Source of the DNA: Brassica napus
Taxonomy: Eukaryota; Streptophyta; Magnoliopsida; Brassicales; Brassicaceae
DNA: 64,000 bases
Direction of reading: 5' to 3'
Assembly (NCBI RefSeq): GCF_020379485.1
Contig: NC_063445.1
Coordinates: 55,639,422-55,703,421, forward strand
The notes beneath the pieces are model-generated. The model worked only from the letters and a program-made list of their open reading frames with translations, was not told where the DNA came from and made no database searches. The translations under genes were made by a program, and so were the position numbers. Below, piece after piece: positions 47,151 to 57,481 of the stretch (its first letter is position 1; every line of letters begins with the position of its first letter).

Positions 47151-47774
47151 AAACCACAACCTAAGGAACAACTTGTACACTCTTTGTTGGTTACACTTGA
47201 AGATAATGGTTTTAATGAATATATATCGCGTATCAACTATACGGGAAATATTAATATCAAAGCTGAGTATGTATATGTATCCAATGATCTATATTGAAGA
47301 AAACGGTTGCACGAGGGTATACATTTTTCACATTGATTTCATGGCTTCTCATAAGAGTAATGAAATAAAAATTTAACTTGCCAAAACTGGTTCAGAGTGT
47401 TGAGGAAAAATAAAAATTTACTTGTTTAGATAATCGCATTGATAACTAATTTATTAGAATATCACTGGAAACATGAATAGAAAAAAAAAACAAAAAAGAA
47501 AGATGAAAAACTTAATATAAATGTACAAATTTAAACAATTTTGTTGTTTATAACAATTTGCATTATTCACAACAATACAACACAATCTGACATATGCATA
47601 TTGAGATTTAAAATCTTTTATATATTTTTTTGTTTCTCTAAACTATACTACAATTTATATTTGGAATAATTTTTAGAAAATTCAGTTTGAAACTATTAAA
47701 ACTAGAATAACAAAATAAAACAACAAGTTTAGTATGCACCAGTTAGAAAAAAGTTTCAACGGGATTATAAAAAT
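47150..47774. repeat. Unknown dispersed repeat, partial copy C
   Basis: 47,160-47,260 matches 8,245-8,340. 47,430-47,774 matches 9,640-9,990 (aaacatgaatagaaaaaa..., aaactatactacaattt...). Confidence 0.75.
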
Positions 47775-48070
47775 TATTTATGAAACCCATAGAGTTTGTT
47801 CACATGTTTAGCATGTGATGTGTGCATTTAAGATCTTTATCAAGTAGTCGGTTGGAGAAGGAATCACCAGAGCTCATCCTTGGTGAACTGATTAAAAAGA
47901 TGCAGTTTGTATATTTTTGTGTGGGTCGATTGAGAACTGATCTCCTGCCGGTTAGTCCAGAACTGGATCAACCGGTTTGATCAATTTTAAACTTCTTTCT
48001 AAAAGTGTAACTGCAAAAGAGGAACAAACAAAATGTTTTTTTTTTTGAAAAATCTAACACTACTAAATTA
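47775..48070 (-). pseudogene. Mosaic TFIIIC5 fragment
   Basis: 47,775-47,850 matches exon 7 (38,705-38,775, encoding LLDKGLKCTHHMLN), joined directly to 5' flank matching 40,540-40,740. About 1.8 kb of the gene is missing between the two. Confidence 0.75.
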
Positions 48071-48077
48071 AAGGAAA

Positions 48078-48715
48078 CTAGGTGTTTTGTCCGCACATAC
48101 GGACATAATGATGCTATTGTTACATTTTTCATATATTATAAGTATTTTTGAAAAATCTCTTTATAAACTACATTCATGAAAAATCTCTTTATAAACTACA
48201 TTCATTTTGAATATACAACTTCAATTTTTTACATGATTAATATTTGTTTATGCATTTTCAGTTTTTTTTTTAATTTTTAATTTTTATAACTGGAAAAAAG
48301 TTTTGGATAACCACTCAATATATATATATAAATAATTTTTAAAATTATCTTTTTATTTTTTAAAATAATTTTTCTTCCTAATTTGAATTTAGAATTAGTT
48401 ATATAACGTAATTAATAACTTTAATTATTTACTAATGGTAACCAGTCGTATATAGCTTGTGAAATCTCTTGCTGGCTAATTTATAATTAGTTATATAATT
48501 TAATAAGTATATATAATTATTTATTAATGGTAACCAGTCGTATATAGCTTGTAGAATCTCTTGCTGTTTACATGATAGGATCATGGGAAAAAGTATTGCA
48601 TTACCATGAAACTTGAGAGTAGTTGATTGTTTTGATTCTTGAATAAACTTATTGGTGTATGTATCGTAGGATATTATGATATTTATTTATTTTGATTAAT
48701 TTGTTATTATAAATA
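48078..48715. repeat. AT-rich element beginning with a GTCCGC...GCGGAC-like hairpin
   Basis: Begins actaggtgttttgtccgcacatacggac. It contains two ~90-bp direct repeats (48,391-48,475; 48,485-48,567) with taatggtaaccagtcgtatatagcttgt. No genes. Confidence 0.5.
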
Positions 48716-49080
48716 CTAGGAAACAAACCCGCTCTTTCGCGCGGGCAATTGATTTTCTTACTAAAAAATATTTAATACTAATTAAATGTATATATTTAAT
48801 AACTTTTAAAAAATTATTTAAATTTTTTGTTTCATTTATGTAGCAAAAATATTAGTTAAAATATGAGAATGTAAACTATATGTAACAATTTAACTACAAA
48901 TTGGTTGTTGAATTTAGAGTTAAAATTTGTAATTAAATTATCAAAATAAATGTTTCAAACAAAATTGTTCGCTTAGATAATATATCAGTTGAAATATATA
49001 ATGTTTTAAAACTACATAAAAAGAAGGTAAAAATTCTAAAACAATTTGAAAATGTAAACGGCTAACATGTGGCTAGTCTT
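48716..49080. repeat. AT-rich element beginning with a CCCGC...GCGGG hairpin
   Basis: Begins actaggaaacaaacccgctctttcgcgcggg, then AT-rich DNA without genes. Right edge not defined. Confidence 0.4.
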
Positions 49081-49254
49081 GACTCACTTCGGTGGGACCC
49101 AAAATATCTCGGTATAATTTAATTAAATAAACATTTGCCCAAAGGATAAAGAAATCTATAAAAAAAATTTTAATTACACTAACAAAATGGAATTTATAAC
49201 ATGTAATAAAATGGTGATAGTTTAACAACAAAATTTAAAAGTACTATAAATGAA

Positions 49255-50830
49255 ATAAAAAAACTGGTTCCTGTTCTGATTTGGTTCTTTGGTTTTAAAA
49301 GTTTTGCATCCGTTTGGGTATTTAGAAAATTCAGTTTGGTTTTGGTTCGTTTTTTTTTCGGTTCATGTAACAAAGTTAGGAACCAACTAATATCCAAAAT
49401 AATTTGGATCCTATTAAGTTCTGGTTCGGTTCCAGTTCTTTAGTTAATTCAAGTAAAAAGTTAGAAATTTAAGTTTTTAATTAAATATCAGGTTTTTTTT
49501 GTATTTTTGGATAAAAATTTAGATAATTTCAAAAATTTTAAACATTTCTGACAAAAAGTATTATGGTAATTCAATTTTTTTGAGTATTCCAGCTTATAAA
49601 AAGTATTTTTAAATTATTTTCTTATTTTAAAAATAAATGTAGTTAATATTTATAAGTATATAAATTATATTATAGAAATTTGGGTAGTGATTTTGATCTT
49701 GATTTGGTTTTATTTTGATTCTGGATCAGTTCTGTTTCAGCTCTCTGGTTTTCAAGATATATGATCTTTTTGGATAATTTGTAAGATCTAAACTTGAACC
49801 AACCCTCTTTTTGATTACAGTTTGATTCTTCGGTTCATGATAAATGTGTCCATTTCTTGCTTTATTTTTTATGATCAGTTGGGTCGTTCATTTTTTTGCT
49901 ATTTCTTGCTTTATTTTTTTGTTTCTTGTTGTTGCATATTTTCAATGTCCACAACTCTTTATATAGAAACCATATTTTATATCAGTTAACCATACAATAT
50001 TGTAACAATTAATCACCAAAAATACAATGAGTGGTCATCATATGTTGCAATGGTTAATCTTTACAGATTGTGATGATTTTTATAAATAGTTGTAAATGTT
50101 CATTTAAGCAGTTGCAATGATTATTTAAATGGTTTTAAGCTTTTGACCTATGTTTATTTATCTTTATATTTTCCCATTAATTTGTTCACTTTAGTACTAT
50201 ATATTAGCCACATTTGTTTGACGTGAGATTTATATTTTTCAATAGTTATAAATTATTCTGAAATTCTTATTACTTTTAAAAATATTAAGATACATACACT
50301 GAAATTGTTTATCAAAATTAGGCATTGACACATTTATCCATAACTGAAGAGCCGAACCAAAATAAAGGTTCGGTTTGGGTTTGGACCCTACCAAATACTT
50401 GAGCGGATCATATATCTCTAGCACTAAAGAACAGGAACCAAACCGAAACCGAATCAAGAACCGAATTGATACCAAATTTGTAAATATAATTTATATATTT
50501 ATAAGTATTAAGTATATATATTTTGTTTTACAATAATCAAATAATTAAAATATTACTTATAAACCAAAATACCTAGAAGCGAATAACCAGAATATTTTTT
50601 ATCCATTTTTAAAAAAAAATTATGTGAATTATCCAAATTTTTATCTGAAACCCCAAAACTTTAATATTTAATCTGATAAACCTGATTTTTTTTTTACTTT
50701 TGATCTACATTAACCGTAAAACCAAAACCAAAGCGAAACTGAATGTATATTAGCCCGTTCCTAACTTTGATATCCAAACTAAACCGAGAACCGAAAACAT
50801 TGAAACAGAACCAAACCGAAGCTTCTAAAT
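49255..50830. repeat. Large imperfect inverted repeat rich in GGTTCGGTT/AACCGAACC
   Basis: Left arm about 49,255-49,865, right arm about 50,320-50,830, spacer about 450 bp. Four spots were checked by eye: aacaaagttaggaacc pairs with ttcctaactttgatatcc; the ttggataaaaatttagataa region pairs with ttatccaaatttttatctga; gatatatgatc pairs with gatcatatatc; ataaatgtgtc pairs with gacacatttat. No coding. Confidence 0.75.
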
Positions 50831-50972
50831 AGCCGAAGGGATTCTAGACCCCTAGAATCGAAGGCAACCAAAAAACTAACCAGTACCGGAACCGAATGGA
50901 CAGTGATAAAAGCATTTTGATATTCGAATTTGGGAGAAGATGTTGTAGAAATTGTACTATACGGAGCTGGAA

Positions 50973-51231
50973 CCACGCGTTAGTGGTCCAGTGGCGATCC
51001 TCGACCTGGGAAGTTATGGGTTCGAGTCCTGCTGGCGGATGTTGCTCTTGAGGGCCTTCGGGCCCAATACGGACACTTCCAACTACGCTGGCTACTGGTG
51101 GGATTTAAATGGGGTGATCACCAGCCCTCCTGGAGACCTCGGCGGGCTCCCCGGCTTAGCTCCGGTGGACGGTCTTTGGTTGATAGTCGGAGCCTTACGA
51201 GGTCTTCGGATACCAGGGTTATCAAAAAAAA
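50973..51231 (+). mobile_element. tRNA-derived SINE
   Basis: 259 bp flanked by the 15-bp duplication tatacggagctggaa (50,958-50,972 and 51,232-51,246). The 5' part has RNA polymerase III boxes (TTAGTGGTCCAGTGG, box A; GGGTTCGAGTCC, box B, near 51,019), the middle has GGGCCTTCGGGCCC, and it ends in an A run. Mobilised by a LINE. GC-rich frames across it are not genes. Confidence 0.92.
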
Positions 51232-51246
51232 TATACGGAGCTGGAA

Positions 51247-51911
51247 AAATATTAGTTTTAAAAGATGCAACTTTTCAATTCAAAGCAGTTATAAAACAAA
51301 AAGTATATAAGATGTCATTTTTTAAGAAAAACTATACAATCTATAGTAAAAATACACAATCATCAATAGCATTAATGCACTAATAAAGAGACATATTTGT
51401 AAAAATCATTTTTTGGGTTTCTATGATTGTGTTCGACCATTCAAAATTCAAAAGCATATAATATTCATTAATACATAGATACAGTATAAAGCGACCAGCT
51501 ATTATACATTTGTATATATAATTTACTAATTTATAACATTATTAATTCTTTTCGTATTTTCGTAGAAACTTACCGTTGATGACTCCCAAACTATCCTACC
51601 TATACGGACGCACAGACACATAAGTGATACACTTGAAGATGTTGAAGTTGTGATGGACCATAATAACTGTTTTCGTCTTCCTAAAGATCCCTCGTTCATA
51701 ATTTTCTAGCGATCACCATTTTAAAAATCCTAAAAAATAAGAATTTATGTATGAAGTATGTAACATACAAATGAAAGCCTTTTCAAAAGAAAAAAAAGAA
51801 TGGACCATACATTGAACACATGAAGTGTAATTGGAAAGTGAAAAAGTGTCTCTAGGTGTAAAAAACTATTCAAAGAAAGGAAAAGTAAGATGTCGTTTGC
51901 ATTAGTATTGA
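51247..51911. other. AT-rich spacer, no gene seen
   Basis: No motif recognised up to the LINE target duplication. Confidence 0.6.
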
Positions 51912-52031
51912 TGACGTAAGACTTTTTTTTGATGAAATGTGAAATTTATTGATCAGAATAGAAAGAGTAGAGTTTTACAAGCTTTAGGGGAAACTATAGG
52001 AAAAGGATATACAGATCGAGAAAGAAATTAT

Positions 52032-55000
52032 CTAGGCTGTAACTTCAAACCAACGTCGCATTAAACCTTCAAGCTTATGGCCAGCCTTGTATCGAAGCGA
52101 AGTAATCCTGTTCCATACTGTTTTATCAATGATCCTGATTAGTTGATATACTGTCCGCCAACCAGTGTGATGCCTCCTCCCATTTCTTTCCTTCCACAAG
52201 AGATAGACGCTTGTCTGGAACGCCATTTTTAGCAATATCCTGTCGAAGAGGTGTAGTGAGTTGCCGCTGACATACTGAAGCGTGGCCATCCAGTCTGGAT
52301 CAGTCCTATTTTCAGTCAACATGTTCACTAGCTTGTCCCACACTGTGAAAGAATAAGGACAAGCGAAGAAAAGATGATCACGGGTTTCGTCACTCTCACC
52401 ACATAAAACACAACCTTGTTGAATGCCCCAAACTCTCATTCTATCACCCGTGGACAATCTATTCTTTACCGCCAGCCACACTATAAACGAGAAGCGCGGA
52501 ACTCCCTGTGTAAACCATACACCTTTGCTCCAAAAGACATCGGGCTTTTTGTTTCTGACTTGCTCCCAAGTGCTTGATGAGGAGAAGTAAGGCTTGTAAT
52601 TATCATCAGAGTGCTTCCACAGCGCGACGTCAGGTCCGAGAGATTCATGAGGGAGCTGTACAGTACGGATGCGATCAATATGTTCATGAAAGAAGCGGCT
52701 CCTGTGACCACGGATGTTCCAACTTGAATTCGAGACTGCATCCCGCACCCTGGCATGGCGCGCAACTCTCAAATGGCATGTGCCAATAGGGCCAGTGATA
52801 TCAATTAACTTCCCTACTTGTAGCCAATCATCAACCCAGAAGAAAGCCGTCTGGCCATCATGAACTTCAAAACGTATGAACTCATAAACCTGTACACGAA
52901 GTTTCAAGAGTTTCCTCCAAACCCATGATCCTTTCCCATCATCCCTTACATCCCAAAAAGATTTTTGTCTTAGTAAGTATTCCTGGATCCAGGAGACCCA
53001 TAGAGAGCTCTTTAGGGAGAAAATCTTCCATATTAAACTCATAGCGAAGACCTTTGAGGAGTCCCGAAGCTTCCTAACACCAAGACCTCCTTCCTGCTTA
53101 GGACAGCATAGATCATCCCATGCTACTTTAGCTTTACTAGTCTGGTTGGGCGAACCCGACCAAAGGAAAGCGCTACACATGTTTTCAATTTCGTCTAGAC
53201 AAGCTTTGGGAAGGATGAAAGCTTGACTCCAAAAGTTTACTATGCTCGAGATCACGGACTTTATTAGTTGTAACTGGCCAGCGTAGGAAAGACATGCGTT
53301 TCTCCAAGAAAGCATCCTTCTGCGGACCCTATCAATCAAAGGTTCATAATCCTGCTTCGTTAGGGCCTTGGTGGTGAGGGGCATACCCAAGTACCTAACC
53401 GGGAGCTTTCCGACCTTGATCCCAATTAGCGTCGCCTCTTGTAACACCTCTCTTATCGTCTGACCTGAGGCGAATATCGAAGACTTGGTCGCGTTAATAT
53501 GAAGACCTGAGATGCTAGGAAACTTGTCCATGACCGTTAGTACTCCCCGGAGTGATCTAACAGACCCATCAGTAAACACAAGAATATCATCAGCGAAACT
53601 GATATGCGTGAGCTGCACTTTTTTACACTGCGGATGATACTCGAACTGATGCTCATACGCTGCCCTGTTCAACATCTTGGACAAAACATTGTTTAGTATG
53701 ACGTAGAGATAAGGTGAGAGAGAGCATCCCTGACGGATTCCACGGGCACTTGTGAAAAAACCCTCCAAACTCCCATTGACAGACACAGAGAAAGCCGCAG
53801 TAGATATACATACCCTGATCCAAAGTATAAACTGTGGAGGAAGGCCCATAGCTTTTAGTACCGAGGTGATGAAAGACCACCTAACCGTGTCGAATGCCTT
53901 CGAGATATCAAATTTCACTGTAGCTCTATCAGTATTTGACTCTTTGTGATATCCATTTACGAGTTCTGATGCTAGAAGAACATTTTCGAGCATCAGCCGA
54001 CCCTTAATGAAAGCCGTCTGATTTGCCTCAATAGCCTCAGGGAGTATAGTTTTCAACCGACGAGCAAGCACTTTGGATATTACCTTGTATATCAAATTGC
54101 AGCAAGCGATTGGCCTGAAATCTTTCATGGTCTGCGCCTCCTCCGTTTTGGGTATTAGTGTCAAGATCGTAGCATTGATCCCAGTTGGTAGAAAACCGAA
54201 AATGAAAAAGGATTGCACCGCTATGATGAAATCTCCCCCTATCACTGACCAAGCTGCTACATAGAACTCTTTGGTGAAGCCATCTGGACCCGACACCTTA
54301 TCGTTAGGTAAAGCTTTCAGTGCTGATATAATTTCTTCCACCGTCACAGGAGCTACGAGCCCTGTAGCAGAGCTAGCAGGACAGCGATAGGTTAGAAGGT
54401 CCTCCAGCATGTCCTCCGAGTCTACCTCTGGACCCTGCTGACCTTGGAGGAACTTTTGGAAATGTTGCACTGCTTCCTTCTTTATATCGGATACCTTTGT
54501 TAGCACTTCACCTGCCTCAGTTACCAGTTTTTTAATTGTGTTTCGAGACGTTCTTGTCATCACAGCTCTATGGAAAAAGACAGTATTGTGATCACCAGCT
54601 CCCAGCCACCTCACACAGGATTTCTGACGGAAGAACTTTTCCTCGATACTGGCCAATTTGTTCCATCTAGTTGACGCCTCCGCAGCTGCCGCAAAAGTAT
54701 TCGGATTTGGATTCACAAGTGCCTCATTCTGACATCTGCACATCTCTTCAAATGCTAGCTTTGTCCTATTAGGCAAATCCCCATAATGGGTTTTGTTAAG
54801 CACTCTCATATCGAATTTGAGAAGCTTTAATTTTCCCTGGAATTTACTCAAAGCAGCCCTAGAGTGATGAATAGGTTGCATCGAGTCCCATACTCGCTTG
54901 ACCGTAGTAAGAAAATCCGGATGATCGCAGAGGTAGTTGAAAAAACAGAACGGCTTCCTTGATTCATTTAGGGCTCCTGATATGGTGACTACACATCGTG

Positions 55001-55691
55001 CGTGATCAGATATACCCCCAGCCTCAAAACAAGCAGAGGATTGCGGGTAATACCTAAGCCATGCCGCATTTATCAACGCGCGATCCAGTTTCTTTCCAAT
55101 AGGATCTTCATCTCGTCTGTTCCACCAGGTATACAGAGCTCCCAAAGCCGCCAAATCAGTTAAACCACAATCCATAACCACATCTTGAAACTGCCTCATT
55201 CCAAGCAAAGATCGAGGGACAGTACCCCGAGAGTGCTCTCCTATAGACAGTGTAACATTGAAGTCCCCGATGACTATCCAAGGCATGTCGAGATGTCGAT
55301 ATGCAGCTTGAGTTCCCCTTAGCTCCTCCCACAGTCTCCTCCTTTCCACTTCACAGTTCGAGGCATAGACTGCTGAACATATAAACTGCTCACTTGTCTC
55401 AGGGATCTGAATTGCACAAGTTATAACCTGAGAGCTGATATGTAACCGAGTAGCCACCGCTTTATCTGACCAGCAGAACCAAATGCGGCCTAGAGGATTG
55501 TACTCATAATTTGACAGCGTAGCCCAACCCTGAAGTGCCTCTGCTGCGCATTCTCCATAATTCTCCACTTGAACCCGAGTTTCCAGTAAACATCCAAAAG
55601 AGAACTTCTCTGCCTGTACCCATCTTTTAACTTCTCCATGTTTGCGAGGCATATTGAAGCCACGCATGTTCCATACGAAAAAGGACGTCAT
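52032..55691 (-). CDS. LINE ORF2: endonuclease / reverse transcriptase
   Basis: 1219 uninterrupted codons. N-terminal apurinic-type endonuclease (FFVWNMRGFN, WIVIGDFNVTL, DRALINAAW, SDHARCV). Non-LTR reverse transcriptase (LTLIPKTEEAQTMKDFRPI, AFIKGRL, FDISKAFDTVRW, GIRQGCSLSPYLY, FADDILVFTDG near residue 700). C-terminal zf-RVT (FIVWLAVKNRLSTGDRM, CVLCGESDETRDHLFFACP). It nicks target DNA and copies the RNA by target-primed reverse transcription. The start overlaps the ORF1 stop by ATGA (55,688-55,691). All key residues are seen, so it may be active. Confidence 0.96.
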   Translation of the reverse strand: MTSFFVWNMRGFNMPRKHGEVKRWVQAEKFSFGCLLETRVQVENYGECAAEALQGWATLSNYEYNPLGRIWFCWSDKAVATRLHISSQVITCAIQIPETSEQFICSAVYASNCEVERRRLWEELRGTQAAYRHLDMPWIVIGDFNVTLSIGEHSRGTVPRSLLGMRQFQDVVMDCGLTDLAALGALYTWWNRRDEDPIGKKLDRALINAAWLRYYPQSSACFEAGGISDHARCVVTISGALNESRKPFCFFNYLCDHPDFLTTVKRVWDSMQPIHHSRAALSKFQGKLKLLKFDMRVLNKTHYGDLPNRTKLAFEEMCRCQNEALVNPNPNTFAAAAEASTRWNKLASIEEKFFRQKSCVRWLGAGDHNTVFFHRAVMTRTSRNTIKKLVTEAGEVLTKVSDIKKEAVQHFQKFLQGQQGPEVDSEDMLEDLLTYRCPASSATGLVAPVTVEEIISALKALPNDKVSGPDGFTKEFYVAAWSVIGGDFIIAVQSFFIFGFLPTGINATILTLIPKTEEAQTMKDFRPIACCNLIYKVISKVLARRLKTILPEAIEANQTAFIKGRLMLENVLLASELVNGYHKESNTDRATVKFDISKAFDTVRWSFITSVLKAMGLPPQFILWIRVCISTAAFSVSVNGSLEGFFTSARGIRQGCSLSPYLYVILNNVLSKMLNRAAYEHQFEYHPQCKKVQLTHISFADDILVFTDGSVRSLRGVLTVMDKFPSISGLHINATKSSIFASGQTIREVLQEATLIGIKVGKLPVRYLGMPLTTKALTKQDYEPLIDRVRRRMLSWRNACLSYAGQLQLIKSVISSIVNFWSQAFILPKACLDEIENMCSAFLWSGSPNQTSKAKVAWDDLCCPKQEGGLGVRKLRDSSKVFAMSLIWKIFSLKSSLWVSWIQEYLLRQKSFWDVRDDGKGSWVWRKLLKLRVQVYEFIRFEVHDGQTAFFWVDDWLQVGKLIDITGPIGTCHLRVARHARVRDAVSNSSWNIRGHRSRFFHEHIDRIRTVQLPHESLGPDVALWKHSDDNYKPYFSSSSTWEQVRNKKPDVFWSKGVWFTQGVPRFSFIVWLAVKNRLSTGDRMRVWGIQQGCVLCGESDETRDHLFFACPYSFTVWDKLVNMLTENRTDPDWMATLQYVSGNSLHLFDRILLKMAFQTSVYLLWKERNGRRHHTGWRTVYQLIRIIDKTVWNRITSLRYKAGHKLEGLMRRWFEVTA

Positions 55692-56896
55692 AACTTCCGA
55701 GCGGAAGCTTTTTTGGTGGATCGTGTCCTTACTGCTTTCATCTCCTTCCCACGCCCATGTAGTTGTTTACTGAGCTTGAGACTCGTTCCTGACCGAAACT
55801 TCACGTTCTTGGCTGTATCTTTCTTTGAATCCATATGCTGTACCTCAGATATCACCTGACCCTCCTCTATGTCGTCAGCATCGTCATCTCCATACCCATC
55901 TCTCTCCTCATTTTCCTCTATCGCTAGAACACTGAATCTCGAAGGTGAGATCACCATATCCCCCTCACTTTGGTTAACTTCTTTTGCACCTGTAACCCTC
56001 TCCCCATCCGGTGGAGAAGAATTCCTGCCGGCAAGGATCCAATCTAGCTTCAGAACATCAGAACTTGAAGTACCGCCAACCTCAAACTTATCGTTTGACT
56101 TAACTTCCACCACATTGCTTCCCAACGCTGGTGGGATAGCCTCAAGCTCGTGGAGCAAATCACTAACAGCATTTCTGTTTGGTGTGATCGCATACCTCTC
56201 CTGCACAACACCGTTAATCTCAGCTTCCGGGGCCAGTCCCACTATCTCCTTTTCCTTTTGCATAACCTTAATCTTCCTCGAATTACATGCCGCTCCCTTA
56301 TGGCCCCAAGCATTGCAAATACTGCATTTCGGAGGCAACCAGGGGTAGCATACGTCAATCACCACTTGCACACCATTCTTATCCGCAAAGCTGATCCTCT
56401 CCACCAGTGGCTTATGGAGATCAACCTCGACAAGAACTCGAGCCACGTCAAGCCGCAAACATTTTTCTGTACTAGGGTGAAGTTTGACATATTTGCCTGC
56501 AGCTCGACTCAAACATTTCAATGCCTTATGAGAGAAAAGCATACTCGGCACACCCTTAAGGTCAATCCAAATGGGCATAGCCGACAGGTCTGGAGGCTGA
56601 AGAGCCGATTCCGGAGACCACTCGTTGACCACCAGTGGAATATCCGCAATATGCCAGTAGCGCCTCTGAATTACTCGAGTTCTCATCTGAGGATTTTCAA
56701 TTCGAAATAAAACCGTGTTCTTCTCCAAGAACTGCACATCAATTTTACTTCCCGTCTTTGGCGAAGACCAGAGATGATTTACCGTAGCGTGGATGGATCC
56801 AACATGAGGAGCATCCCCAATGAAATACCCCACCACATAGCATCTCCACAAAGGGTTCGGATCAGTCAAGATCTCATCTGGAATCGTCAGTTCCAC
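55688..56896 (-). CDS. LINE ORF1: DUF4283 / CCHC zinc-knuckle protein (main frame)
   Basis: 402 codons from ATG 56,896, although the conserved frame extends further upstream (SPWTKPPIVELLPPPAAVNG before MELTIPDE's position). DUF4283-type RNA-binding domain (FRIENPQMRTRVIQ, PIWIDLKGVP, WLPPKCSICNAWGHKGAAC knuckle C-x2-C-x4-H-x4-C near 56,330-56,290), then a basic C-terminus (RTRSTKKASARKL). Such proteins coat LINE RNA. See the upstream N-terminal part. Confidence 0.92.
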   Translation of the reverse strand: MELTIPDEILTDPNPLWRCYVVGYFIGDAPHVGSIHATVNHLWSSPKTGSKIDVQFLEKNTVLFRIENPQMRTRVIQRRYWHIADIPLVVNEWSPESALQPPDLSAMPIWIDLKGVPSMLFSHKALKCLSRAAGKYVKLHPSTEKCLRLDVARVLVEVDLHKPLVERISFADKNGVQVVIDVCYPWLPPKCSICNAWGHKGAACNSRKIKVMQKEKEIVGLAPEAEINGVVQERYAITPNRNAVSDLLHELEAIPPALGSNVVEVKSNDKFEVGGTSSSDVLKLDWILAGRNSSPPDGERVTGAKEVNQSEGDMVISPSRFSVLAIEENEERDGYGDDDADDIEEGQVISEVQHMDSKKDTAKNVKFRSGTSLKLSKQLHGRGKEMKAVRTRSTKKASARKL

Positions 56897-56904
56897 GACG
56901 CCAT

Positions 56905-57315
56905 TTACAGCAGCTGGAGGAGGCAGAAGCTCGACAATGGGTGGTTTTGTCCACGGTGAGCCATTTCCTTCACGGGGGGGTGGGGGGGGGGGGGTGAGCC
57001 GCCTTTGCGAGATTCCATCGGGGTTGTGGCTGAGCCATCCAGAGCCCTCGCCGGAGCAGCGAGTGAGTCACCAGTCATGTCGCCGTTTCCGTCGCCCAGG
57101 GTTTCCATTGAGTCGCGAGATTCCATCGTGGGTGGAGCAGAACCATCCATAGCCGTCGCCGGAGCAGCCAGAGACTCTCCCGTCGAGTCGCCGATTCCGT
57201 CGCCTAGCGTTACCATTGAGTCGAGAGATTCCATCGGGGGTGGAGCAGAGCCATCTTGTGCCGTCGCCGGAATTTCCAGAGAGTCACCCGTCGTGTCGCC
57301 TTTTTCGTCGCCCAT
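56905..57315 (-). pseudogene. N-terminal repeat region of LINE ORF1, split off by a G-run frame change
   Basis: From ATG 57,315 three ~35-residue repeats of the form LGDGxGDxTGxSLAAPA, DGSAPPxMESRDS run into a frame change at the G7-T-G13 tract (56,974-56,994). In the alternative frame after the tract the sequence continues directly into the DUF4283 frame, so ORF1 was probably one protein of about 540 residues. The tract is a natural slippage or sequencing-error site. Confidence 0.8.
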
Positions 57316-57481
57316 CGAGACTCGATTGACGTAAGACTTTTAAATGAAACTAAAATTTTATCCGTTAGATTGTATAGCAGCAACAATCTCAACCGTACGA
57401 TCTTAATTTTATTTTACTATAAAAAAATGTTGCTGTCACTGAACACATAATGTGAGTTTGCTATTATATATAGATTTATAA

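Larger units (their letters stand above)
51927..57326 (-). mobile_element. Near full-length LINE retrotransposon
   Basis: 5.4 kb flanked by the 15-bp duplication tgacgtaagactttt (51,912-51,926 and 57,327-57,341). The T run on the plus strand next to the left duplication is its poly(A) tail. ORF1 and ORF2 on the minus strand overlap by ATGA. The 5' leader before the first ATG is only 11 nt, so slight 5' truncation is possible. Confidence 0.93.

Noticed and set aside
50952..51383. 143-codon plus-strand frame
   Set aside because: It runs through a SINE, both target duplications and AT-rich flank.
55869..57334. Plus-strand frames of 100-186 codons opposite LINE ORF1
   Set aside because: Shadow frames of a coding strand; they lack motifs and have the codon bias of an antisense reading.
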